Part shown: positions 54,164 to 62,058 of the stretch, in pieces | Layout of the letters: every line of letters begins with the position of its first letter | How positions within the stretch are numbered: position 1 is the first letter of the stretch | From: Thiomonas sp. | GTDB lineage: Bacteria; Pseudomonadota; Gammaproteobacteria; Burkholderiales; Burkholderiaceae_C | Direction of reading: 5' to 3' | DNA length: 64,000 nucleotides | NCBI GenBank assembly: GCA_027311065.1 | Contig: DAICZP010000113.1 | Span: 1-64,000, forward strand | Translations under genes and position numbers: made by a program | The notes under the pieces: generated by a model | Databases searched by the model: none | Told to the model about the DNA's origin: nothing | The model's input: only the letters and a program-made list of their open reading frames with translations

Positions 54164-54391
54164 ATGCTGCATCGCCATCTCAACCATCAGCGCTTCACCC
54201 TCGCTGCCATCGACGACGTGATCTCACGCGGTCGGTGGCGCGAGTGGGCTGAGCTGCGCCGGGCTGTTTTGTCCGACCGCACTCTGCTGGACAAGGTGGA
54301 GCGCGTTTGCCGTCCTTACGTCTCCGATCCCTACGCTCAACGCCATCACTTCTGGATGCACTATGCCGAAGAACACCGCGCCGCTGCCTGA
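54164..54391 (+). CDS. Small helical protein paired with nucleotidyltransferase
   Basis: This 75-residue, mainly helical protein (RHLNHQRFTLAAIDDVISRG, then WREWAELRRAVLSDR and RHHFWMHYAEEHR) has no recognised domain. It overlaps the following nucleotidyltransferase gene by 29 bp, so the pair is co-translated. Small proteins in this position are often antitoxins or partners of AbiEii/MNT-type nucleotidyltransferases, but that role is inferred from gene order only. The frame also opens at a GTG four codons upstream. Confidence 0.6.
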   Translation: MLHRHLNHQRFTLAAIDDVISRGRWREWAELRRAVLSDRTLLDKVERVCRPYVSDPYAQRHHFWMHYAEEHRAAA

Positions 54392-55088
54392 CTGGGAACT
54401 CGTCTTGTCCGCTGCCGCGCGGCTCCAGCGCATCCTGCCGGATGCCGTGCTGGTCGGAGGAACCGCCTCGGCAATCCATGCCGAGCATCGCTTCTTAAGG
54501 GGATCCGACCATGTACTGACCGATCTGCGCCATCGCTTCGATGAAGTGTTGGCCGAACTTGAGTCGGTCGCAGGCTGTAAAACGGCTCGCGTGCAGCGCC
54601 CCGTCCAAATCCTTGGCAGTCTCGACGGCATTGAAACCGGCGTGCGTCAGCTTATCCGCGACGAACCGCTGGAAACGGCAGTGGTGGACTATCACGGTGC
54701 GCGAATCACCGTTCCGACCGAGGGTGAGATTCTGCGCATCAAGGGCGTGCTGATTCTCAAGCGTAACGCCACGCGAGACTATCTCGACTTCGTGGCCTTG
54801 GCCGATCACATGGGCGACGGGAGCGTTGCCCACGCGCTGAAATCTTTTGACCGGCTCTACCAGCAGGACAACGGCGAATCGCCACTACAGCAGTTGCAAG
54901 TCCAGCTTGCTAACGCGCTGCCCTACGACCTGGAAGAAACAGAACTCAGCGAATACAAGAACCTCGATCCTCGCTGGCATGACTGGCAGGCGGTTAAAGC
55001 CGCTTGCTCGCACCTTTCAACCGTCATCTTCGACCGTGTGTGCGAGATGGATGCGGATCGTTCTGACGACTCTGGGATGAAACCATGA
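54363..55088 (+). CDS. Nucleotidyltransferase-like protein (AbiEii-type)
   Basis: This 241-residue protein is likely to have a nucleotidyltransferase fold. AVLVGGTASAIHAEHRFLRGSD looks like the GG...h..R.S.D start of AbiEii/DUF1814-type domains, and TDLRHRFDEVLAELES fits next. Later blocks ITVPTEGEILRIKGVLILKRNATRDYLDFVAL resemble the C-terminal helix bundle with the conserved Lys/Arg and RDYxD. AbiEii toxins are involved in phage abortive infection. The pairing with an overlapping small gene supports a toxin-antitoxin-like module, but the residues expected for catalysis are not all certain. Confidence 0.7.
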   Translation: MPKNTAPLPDWELVLSAAARLQRILPDAVLVGGTASAIHAEHRFLRGSDHVLTDLRHRFDEVLAELESVAGCKTARVQRPVQILGSLDGIETGVRQLIRDEPLETAVVDYHGARITVPTEGEILRIKGVLILKRNATRDYLDFVALADHMGDGSVAHALKSFDRLYQQDNGESPLQQLQVQLANALPYDLEETELSEYKNLDPRWHDWQAVKAACSHLSTVIFDRVCEMDADRSDDSGMKP

Positions 55089-55167
55089 ACGAGAGTACGC
55101 CAATGACCACATCCACTCACAAGACAAGCAAGCGGTACTTGAAGCCATCAAGGCGGAATAGCGCGTC

Positions 55168-56562
55168 ATGCCAGCGAACATCCTGAACCTCCCGCAGTAC
55201 CGAGTGATTCGCGTGGAGGAAGCCGACCACGACTACCACGTCACCGCCGAGCCGGTGGACGTGGCATCAAGCTGCCCGCACTGCCAGTCCGGCCGGCTGA
55301 CCTCGTGGGGCACCCGCGAGCAGGTGTTCAAGGACTTGCCCATGCACGGCAAGCGCGTAGGCATCTACATCGACACCAAGCGGCTGCGCTGCCAAGCCTG
55401 CGGCAAGACCTTCTCGCAGGCGCTGCCGGTGCTGGCCGAGAATCGGATGATGACCGACCGGCTGGTGAAGTGGATCGGGCAACAAGCCTTGAAGCACACC
55501 TTCACCTCGCTGGCCGACGAAACTGGCGTGGTCGAAGGGACGATTCGCAACATCTTCCGCGACTACATCAATGAGCTTGAGCAGACCGTCCGCTTCGAGA
55601 CGCCGAAGTGGATGGGCATCGACGAAATCCACATCATCAACAAGCCGCGCTGCGTCGTCTCGAACATTCAAAGCAACACCATCGTGGACATGCTCCACAA
55701 CCGGAACAAGGACACGGTGGCGAAGTACCTGTTCAAGATGCCGAACCGGGACAAGGTGCAGTACGTGGCGATGGATATGTGGACTCCCTACCGCGACGCG
55801 GTGGGCGCGGTATTGCCGGACGCAACAATCGTCATCGACAAGTTCCACGTCGTCCGCATGGCAAACGATGCGATGGAGAAGGCCCGCAAGGGCCTGCGAG
55901 GCGAATTGACGATCAAGCAGAAGCGCGGGTTGATGCACGACCGATTCGTGTTGCTCAAACGCGAGCGCGACCTGAACGATGAAGACCGGCTGAACCTTGA
56001 TGGTTGGACGAAGAACTACCCAGCCTTGGGAGAGGCGTACCGGCTCAAGGAGGACTTCCACGGCATCTACGAGGCCGGGACGCCAGAGGAAGCTATGCGG
56101 CGCTACGAGGCGTGGTGCAGGGGCATCTCGACTGAGATCAGACCCTACTTCGCCGACGTGATTCTGGCCTTCACCAACTGGCAGCCCTTCATCCTCAATT
56201 ACTTCGAACATCCGGTGACGAACGCCTACACCGAGAGCCTGAACAGGCTCATCCGGGTGATGAACCGCATCGGGCGGGGCTACTCGTTCGATGCGCTCCG
56301 CGCCAGGATTCTCCTCACAAATGGTATCCACGGCAACAAGCAGAAGCGACCACGGTTCGAGCGTCATGGCGAGCCGGTGCCGGTCGAGATGGGTTATGGC
56401 CTGTCGGGCGATGCTATCGGGTACGGGTTGTCGGTGATGGAAAAGGTGCGTCCGATGCATGCGCCCGAAGCATATGACCCACACAAGCATGAGAAACGAG
56501 ACAAGAACTACGGGGCGGACATTTCAACACTCATCCACATGATCGGAGCGGGGGAGCTTTGA
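55168..56562 (+). CDS. ISL3-family transposase
   Basis: The 464-residue transposase has an N-terminal zinc-ribbon pair (CPHCQSGRLTSWG and CQACGKTFSQ), a helix-turn-helix (TSLADETGVVEGTIRNIFRD), and the DDE catalytic region with WMGIDEIHIINKPR, IVIDKFHVVRMANDAMEKARK and ending HPVTNAYTESLNRLIRV. It appears intact. A likely right end GGGTATTCGTAAAAGG (read inward on minus) lies at about 56577-56592, 2 bp from the stop of the next gene. No matching left end was found near 55090-55165, so the element may be partial. Confidence 0.93.
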   Translation: MPANILNLPQYRVIRVEEADHDYHVTAEPVDVASSCPHCQSGRLTSWGTREQVFKDLPMHGKRVGIYIDTKRLRCQACGKTFSQALPVLAENRMMTDRLVKWIGQQALKHTFTSLADETGVVEGTIRNIFRDYINELEQTVRFETPKWMGIDEIHIINKPRCVVSNIQSNTIVDMLHNRNKDTVAKYLFKMPNRDKVQYVAMDMWTPYRDAVGAVLPDATIVIDKFHVVRMANDAMEKARKGLRGELTIKQKRGLMHDRFVLLKRERDLNDEDRLNLDGWTKNYPALGEAYRLKEDFHGIYEAGTPEEAMRRYEAWCRGISTEIRPYFADVILAFTNWQPFILNYFEHPVTNAYTESLNRLIRVMNRIGRGYSFDALRARILLTNGIHGNKQKRPRFERHGEPVPVEMGYGLSGDAIGYGLSVMEKVRPMHAPEAYDPHKHEKRDKNYGADISTLIHMIGAGEL

Positions 56563-56593
56563 TCCCACTCCAACCACCTTTTACGAATACCCT

Positions 56594-56956
56594 TTAATTG
56601 TTCGGACGTCGAAGAGAGAGTGATACGCCAACTCCTGTGCACTCTTGATAGACACTCGACTTTTCGACTCTGACATCGACACTTTGAACCTTCTCGGAAA
56701 GAAGGCACAAGTCAGCAACGCGCTTGGCGAAAAATTCCTGCGTCAAATAGGTGTCCAAAAACAGCAGCTTGAGGCCTTCATAGATTGCATCGTAATCAAA
56801 ATAGCATGCAATATCATCTTCCCAGGATGTCGGGAAACCAACTTCCATCGATATGCTGACTTTGTAGGGTTGCTTTTGTTTTTTTTCAAAATCATGAATG
56901 CCGATCTGAAGTTGGCTCGTGAATTCGTTAATAAAAATTCGATAACATTCGCTCAC
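56594..56956 (-). CDS. FolB/FolX-family pterin enzyme (AT-rich)
   Basis: This 120-residue protein of the dihydroneopterin aldolase fold has LQIGIHDFEKKQKQPYKVSI with the conserved Glu of the pterin pocket, FDYDAIYEGLKLLF, TQEFFAKRVADLCL, and the Lys in VDVRVEKSSVYQ. FolB makes hydroxymethyl-dihydropterin for folate; its homologue FolX epimerises dihydroneopterin triphosphate towards monapterin. Pairing with a FolM-like reductase (GTGA overlap) favours a monapterin-type pathway, but FolB cannot be excluded. It starts at a GTG. Base composition is clearly AT-richer than the chromosome. Confidence 0.75.
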   Translation of the reverse strand: MSECYRIFINEFTSQLQIGIHDFEKKQKQPYKVSISMEVGFPTSWEDDIACYFDYDAIYEGLKLLFLDTYLTQEFFAKRVADLCLLSEKVQSVDVRVEKSSVYQECTGVGVSLSLRRPNN

Positions 56957-57723
56957 TTTTTGGATCCTTCCTGGAGATATGCAACGTCGCGTTTGAGGTT
57001 CATCATGCTTTGCCCGCCATCAACAGGGATGATGAAGCCGCTCTGCAACGACCCGCTGACACAAAAATTGACCGCGGAAATGACGTCGCCGATGTTCACG
57101 GGTTCTTGCGTAAGATTGATGCTTGACAACTCCGAGACGCGTCCGGTGGTCAGCGGCCCGCTTTCCAAAAACATGGATGGAGCAACACCATAAATTTTGG
57201 CAATCCCTTCAAAAGCAAGCGCATAAATTTTAGTTGCTGCCCCCAGGGCTGATTTTGAGAGAGAGTATGAAAGATAGTCCATGTTTGGTGAAATGACGCG
57301 GCTATCAAGCATGTTGACAACTGTCTTGTCATTCGGCTTTCCATTGCTCAAAAAGGCCTCCATCAGCAACAGCGGTGCCTGCAAGTTCACGGAAAATGCG
57401 CTTCTCAAAGTCTCGGGATTCAGAGATCCAGGCTTGTCGTATTCAAACCGGGATGCATTGTTTATTAATATATCAATTTCCCGATTCTCAGGTGTGCCGC
57501 GACGAAAGAATTCAGTCGCCGTATTCAGGTCGGTTACCTCCCCCAAATTGTAAGAGAATGTCATCAGGTTGTCGCGGTACCTGGACGCGCCACCAGACAG
57601 ATTCTTGAAATCGAAGGGTGTTGTGTGGTGATGGCTGATGACGAAAAAGCCCTGCTCCAAAAATGACGATGTCAAAGCAAGGCCGAGTCGCTTTGCGCCA
57701 CCAGTCACAAGAATGGTTTTCAT
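56953..57723 (-). CDS. SDR pteridine reductase/FolM-like oxidoreductase (AT-rich)
   Basis: This 256-residue short-chain dehydrogenase has the TGxxxRxG signature of pteridine reductases (VTGGAKRLGLALT), the NNAS motif (LINNASRFEYD), and the catalytic YxxxK (YLSYSLSKSALGA). The end VDGGQSMMNL is standard. FolM reduces dihydromonapterin to the tetrahydro form, a cofactor of phenylalanine hydroxylase in some bacteria. The ATG at 57723 fits the family; the frame extends upstream by about 30 codons without homology. Low GC and position next to an insertion sequence point to acquired DNA. Confidence 0.78.
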   Translation of the reverse strand: MKTILVTGGAKRLGLALTSSFLEQGFFVISHHHTTPFDFKNLSGGASRYRDNLMTFSYNLGEVTDLNTATEFFRRGTPENREIDILINNASRFEYDKPGSLNPETLRSAFSVNLQAPLLLMEAFLSNGKPNDKTVVNMLDSRVISPNMDYLSYSLSKSALGAATKIYALAFEGIAKIYGVAPSMFLESGPLTTGRVSELSSINLTQEPVNIGDVISAVNFCVSGSLQSGFIIPVDGGQSMMNLKRDVAYLQEGSKK

Positions 57724-57982
57724 TTGTGCGCTTTCATGCTTCAGGAGATTGCCAGGAGAGGGTGCGTGTGCATCGCGGGGAATCTTCGCTGCTTGCCGAA
57801 TTTTTTGCACCGTCATGGACGTTGACGACGCGTTCTTCTGGACGACGTCACCAAGACCAACAGTGGTCGAATGACGCTTTGTTGATTGGATTCCAGCGGT
57901 TTTCCTTTTGAGTCACGTGCCTGCATCGCAGGTTTGGCAATCATCAAAATCCGCAGGCATCGTCACGGATGGTAAGGCTTTA

Positions 57983-58807
57983 TCATGAATTGTTGTCCAC
58001 TGATCTCTCTCTCAGAAACTGATCCGCTTCCTTGATGATCGATTTCAGAAAATACATCAAGTCTTGTGAGAAGTAAAGCTGCTCGCGCGGTGAATAAAGG
58101 AAGTCATCTGATAAAAACGCAACAAAGACTAATGAGTGAAACTGTATTCCGTCAAATTCATGCACGCCGGTGGATGGATTCAAAGTGTACGCGTACAGCT
58201 CTCGACTGGCCGAGAGTTTCGCACCTCCGAGCGAGTGTTTGAGTGATGTGATGATTTCATCAGCTTTGCTTTGCGCTGCGGTTGGGAAATACAGGCACAA
58301 ATTGACCCTGCGGACGTTGAGCTCGATGCGGAAGCGCAGTGCGATGGGGTTGTGCAAGTCGCTCTTGCGTGCGTTCGTCGTGTGTAGACGGAGAGTATAT
58401 TCCGCGTCTCCTCTTCCAGGGTTGTGGATGACATTGATTGTGGGCTTTGCTGGAAGTTCGCACGAAGATATCGACGATGGTCCGATTGGTTCGCTGATGC
58501 GTTTTGAATAATCAAGAATGTTTTCAAGCTCTCTGGGAATGACAATTGTCAATATTTTGGTTGTTTGTTCATGAAGTGCTGAAATACCTGAGTTTGAAAC
58601 TCCACTCAGCAGCGCGATGAGTGAAATCGGTAGGATATTTCCAAGCAAGATGGCGCCGGCCTCGACCCATTTTTCGTGAGATTTATAAATGAGGCCATCC
58701 CCCGCTACGTACAAATCGATCAACAGCAGAGAAATAAGAAAAATTGCCACCAGGATTTTGTAGGGTTTTGGAATGACGGCGATTCTCAATTGATCAAAAA
58801 ATTCCAT
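57983..58807 (-). CDS. Orphan membrane protein, AT-rich
   Basis: This is a 274-residue protein with no recognised family. Two transmembrane helices lie near residues 18-36 (ILVAIFLISLLLIDLYVAG) and 50-68 (AILLGNILPISLIALLSG). A soluble part of about 200 residues follows, with alternating strands (RIELNVRRVNLCLYFPT) and a C-terminal helix (EQLYFSQDLMYFLKSIIKEAD). The composition matches the two pterin genes. The 259 bp downstream (57724-57982) hold no gene. No function proposed. Confidence 0.65.
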   Translation of the reverse strand: MEFFDQLRIAVIPKPYKILVAIFLISLLLIDLYVAGDGLIYKSHEKWVEAGAILLGNILPISLIALLSGVSNSGISALHEQTTKILTIVIPRELENILDYSKRISEPIGPSSISSCELPAKPTINVIHNPGRGDAEYTLRLHTTNARKSDLHNPIALRFRIELNVRRVNLCLYFPTAAQSKADEIITSLKHSLGGAKLSASRELYAYTLNPSTGVHEFDGIQFHSLVFVAFLSDDFLYSPREQLYFSQDLMYFLKSIIKEADQFLRERSVDNNS

Positions 58808-59155
58808 GATATCAAACTTATAATTTAATAATTAAAAATGTTTTTGATGGTTCAAGCGGCTCGTCAACGTTGCAGACAGGTTGATCATTTGCGCGAACCA
58901 GGCTGTCGGCGGCATGGACGCAGACATGGTAATGCGCGCCGCAGGACGGTTTGCCGTATCGCGTTGTGTCATGTCTCCACCACCTTTGCGGGCAGCGAAT
59001 TGAAAGGCGCGGACAATGACCGCCACAGACGGGATTGCGGCGCAGAAGCGATACCTGCGTCGGATCCCGATCCAGTTCGGGGCACGGTGCAGGCGCACCG
59101 CGCCCTCAGGCCATCCCGGAGTCGGGAATTTCGCCGCTGCCAGATGGCGGGAGAA
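58808..59155. other. Boundary between AT-rich island DNA and GC-rich chromosome
   Basis: No gene is seen. The first ~40 bases are almost pure A+T (likely promoter of the orphan membrane gene); from about 58850 on, composition turns GC-rich again. Confidence 0.6.
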
Positions 59156-60097
59156 TCAGTCCCCGGATCCAGACCGCGTCGCCGTCCGGGATCGGCGGTT
59201 CAGGCGTGGCGCGAGCTGATTGAGCGCCAGACCCGCCAGCACGAGCAGGCCTGCGCCGATTTTCCACGGCTGGAGGGTTTCGCCGAGCACCAGCGCGGCA
59301 CACACCATTCCGACCGCCGGGACCAGCAGGGTGTAGGGCGCCAGCTCGGCTGCAGCATGTCGCCGCATCAGCATCGACCACACGCCGAAGCCGAACAGGG
59401 TGTTGGGATAAGACTGGAAAAACACGGCGGCCCACGACCAGACGCCCATCGCATGCAGCGCGGCAGCCACGGCGGTCGGTCCCTCTGTGAGCAGTGACAG
59501 CGCCACCAGCGGCGGCACCGCGACCAGGCTGCCCCGTGCCGCGAGGGCGAGCGGATCCACGCTGCCGATATGCTTGGTCAGCATGTTCGCCGTCGCCCAC
59601 GACAGCGCGGCCCCGAGCACCATCATCAGTCCATCCAAAGTGGCCGGCTGATCGAGGTGCAGGGCGACCACAGCCATCCCCAGGAACGCAATGCCTGCAC
59701 CGATCCACTGCAGCGGGCGCACGCGCTCGTGCAGCAGGCCCCAAGCCAGCCCCATCGTGAAAAAGGCTTGCAGCTGGATGACGAGGGAGGCCAGTCCTGC
59801 CGGCATGCCCAGCTTGATACCGACGAACAGCAGCGCGAACTGCACCCCGAACTGTGCGAGGCCCCAGGCCACCAGCCACCGCCACGCGATTGCCGGACGC
59901 CGGCGCAGGAATACCAACGGAAAGGCAGCGAACAGGAAGCGCAAGCTCGTGAACAGGAGCGGCGGCATGCCGCGAAGCCCCAGTTTGATGACAACGAAAT
60001 TCGAACCCCAGATGGTGACAACGATCAACATCAACGCGATGTCGCGAAGCCGCATCGCGTCATGCGTCTGTGCTGCCGAAGTTTGGGAGGTGCTCAT
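59156..60097 (-). CDS. EamA/DMT-family transporter
   Basis: This 313-residue inner-membrane protein has ten predicted helices in two EamA repeats. The first repeat has IALMLIVVTIWGSNFVVIKLGLRG, the typical start. The second begins near TLDGLMMVLGAALSWATANML. Family members export amino acids, metabolites or drugs; the substrate is unknown. The C-terminal tail is basic (RLNRRSRTATRSG). Reads towards the AT-rich block. Confidence 0.9.
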   Translation of the reverse strand: MSTSQTSAAQTHDAMRLRDIALMLIVVTIWGSNFVVIKLGLRGMPPLLFTSLRFLFAAFPLVFLRRRPAIAWRWLVAWGLAQFGVQFALLFVGIKLGMPAGLASLVIQLQAFFTMGLAWGLLHERVRPLQWIGAGIAFLGMAVVALHLDQPATLDGLMMVLGAALSWATANMLTKHIGSVDPLALAARGSLVAVPPLVALSLLTEGPTAVAAALHAMGVWSWAAVFFQSYPNTLFGFGVWSMLMRRHAAAELAPYTLLVPAVGMVCAALVLGETLQPWKIGAGLLVLAGLALNQLAPRLNRRSRTATRSGSGD

Positions 60098-60134
60098 GGT
60101 TGCCGGGGTCCACGGGGTGTTGATTGCCGCGTCG

Positions 60135-60749
60135 TCACCGGGATTCCGCCCCTGACCGGCGATCTTGCCAATATGCGTACATGGCGAGTACGCATTCGGG
60201 AATCTCGAGCGAAACCCGCTCGCGGTCTGCCGGGGTTTTGATCAGGGCGTCGCGCTCCGGGCCGAAATCCTCTTCGCCGAGAAGCCGGATCGGGCGCAGC
60301 CATGCCTGACCCTGCTGGGTCGCCAGGAGGGCTGCCCAGTCCTCCTCGCAGAATTTCATGCCGGTAATGAATCCATACGCCCAGATTTCCGCGTCGTCCC
60401 GCTCCTGCGCGTGGTCCTGAAATGTCGACCAAAGGGGAACCATGGAGGGGCCATCGGGGTGCTCGAGGTTGGCAACGATGCCGTCGTGGAGGCGCGTGAT
60501 CAAAACCAGAATATGGTCGAGTTCCTGCGCGTCCTGCGTCGGAGGCCGCATGGCGGCAAAGTCCTCACCCCAGATTCGGGGAATCCATTGCTGCGGCGTG
60601 ACCGTCTTCGGACCGATCGCCAAGGCATGCAGGTAGCCGTCAAGCATGTCGAGGGTCATGCTGTCGGGAACGTCTGCATACAGCAGGAAGTCATCGAGGA
60701 TGCCGATCTCGTCGTCGGTCAGCGGGAGGTGTGTGTTTTCGGATTCCAT
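60135..60749 (-). CDS. UPF0149 (YecA/YgfB-like) family protein
   Basis: This 204-residue protein belongs to the UPF0149 family. It has LTDDEIGILDDFLLYADVPDSMTLDMLDGYLHALAIGP, the hallmark, and later WAYGFITGMKFCEEDW. The SEC-C zinc tail seen in YecA is absent. Function unknown. The ATG at 60749 begins the homology; the frame runs 13 codons further up. Confidence 0.85.
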   Translation of the reverse strand: MESENTHLPLTDDEIGILDDFLLYADVPDSMTLDMLDGYLHALAIGPKTVTPQQWIPRIWGEDFAAMRPPTQDAQELDHILVLITRLHDGIVANLEHPDGPSMVPLWSTFQDHAQERDDAEIWAYGFITGMKFCEEDWAALLATQQGQAWLRPIRLLGEEDFGPERDALIKTPADRERVSLEIPECVLAMYAYWQDRRSGAESR

Positions 60750-60784
60750 GGCCGGGCACTGTAGTGCATCGGCGCCACGCGCCG

Positions 60785-61894
60785 TCACTGCGCGACGGCC
60801 TGCATGTCATCGGCGATCTTGCGCGCCAGCTGCAAGCGTTCAGTCCCTCGTTCCAGACCCTCGATCCAGCGTCGAGGAATTGCCTGCAGGCCTCCGATGG
60901 CGCCGCACAGTGCACCAGTCAATATTGCGCGCGCCTGGTTCTGGCCGCCGCCGTTGACCGCCGTGAGCACGGCAGTCTCGAAATCGCTGCCGAACCGCGC
61001 GGCCAGGTAATAGGCAGCAGGAAACTGGTGGTAAACCGCGCACGGCAAGCCGTAGAGAAGGCAGATTTTCCACGCCGGCTCGAACTGCAGGTCGGGGTCG
61101 CGCGCGGCGCGTGCGATGTTGGAGGGCATGAGCAGCGCATCCGGGGAGGCGAACTGACCGGCGTCGCGACGTGGCTTTTCCGAATCAGCCGTCACGGCCG
61201 ACTCCGATGCGGTGGTGACTGTATGAAACGGCAACTGTCCTTCGCGGACGAGTGCCATGAGTTTGCCCGACACTGCTTCGTCCAGCGCATGGCCCTGCAC
61301 CAGAAGGCCCAGCACGCTGGCGTAGGCCACGGTCATGGCCATGACCGTGGGATCAATCTGTGTCAGTGCGGTGTTCGCGCAGACATCGCGCGCCAGCTTC
61401 CCGGGTTGCAGCGCGTTGCGTACGGCGATGGCGAGCACGCGCTCTGCCGCTTCCGTGTTGTCGGCGTAACCACCGCTTTCACCCCATGGCCGCCCTTGCA
61501 CGACGCGCGCACGCCAGGATTCGCGCATGGACTGGCTGGTGTAGCCACCCGGCCCGCTGAGTGGCGTACCGTCGATCAGCGGAAAGAATTCGTCGTCGAT
61601 TCGCTGGCAGAAATCCGCCTCGTCGTAGGCGCCACGCCCGGCGAGGCTTCGCAGCGTGAGTTCCAGCAGCCATCCAGCTTGCGACGACTGACCCGCGCGC
61701 AGGCCGGCGTGGTAGCGGCCGGGGCGCGGCTCGGTGTAGTCCGAAATCCAGGGACCATAGTCACGGCGCAGTGCATCGAGGTCGTAGTACCAGTGCGGGC
61801 CGAGCCCCAGTGCATCCCCGACAAATGCCCCCATGAGTGCGCCGGCGACGCGCTCGCCGAGGGGAATGGAAGTGGGTTGCGGGGTGGTTGTCAT
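60785..61894 (-). CDS. ADP-ribosylglycohydrolase-family protein lacking the canonical DxD motif
   Basis: Members remove ADP-ribose from proteins or metabolites using two Mg2+ ions. The 369-residue protein starts ERVAGALMGAFVGDALGLGPHWYYD, the family hallmark GxxxGDALG. Later ADNTEAAERVLAIA replaces the DDT motif. At the site where the family has GGDTD it reads NGGGQNQARAILTGALCGA, so the metal-binding Asp pair is lost. The domain fold seems intact, but hydrolase activity is doubtful; J1-crystallin-like relatives also lack it. It may act as a binding protein or use another chemistry. Confidence 0.75.
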   Translation of the reverse strand: MTTTPQPTSIPLGERVAGALMGAFVGDALGLGPHWYYDLDALRRDYGPWISDYTEPRPGRYHAGLRAGQSSQAGWLLELTLRSLAGRGAYDEADFCQRIDDEFFPLIDGTPLSGPGGYTSQSMRESWRARVVQGRPWGESGGYADNTEAAERVLAIAVRNALQPGKLARDVCANTALTQIDPTVMAMTVAYASVLGLLVQGHALDEAVSGKLMALVREGQLPFHTVTTASESAVTADSEKPRRDAGQFASPDALLMPSNIARAARDPDLQFEPAWKICLLYGLPCAVYHQFPAAYYLAARFGSDFETAVLTAVNGGGQNQARAILTGALCGAIGGLQAIPRRWIEGLERGTERLQLARKIADDMQAVAQ

Positions 61895-62058
61895 GTGTGG
61901 GTTCCATCTGGTTGTGAAGCTCTGCAGCAAATCGGCTCGACGCCTAGACTATCCGTGTTTGCGGAACATCTGGCAAGGTATGAACGAGATTTTCCGTACG
62001 TGGTGCCGCGCGAATCCTGGCACTGTTCATGCAATGTGACTCAACAAGGAATTATCGA

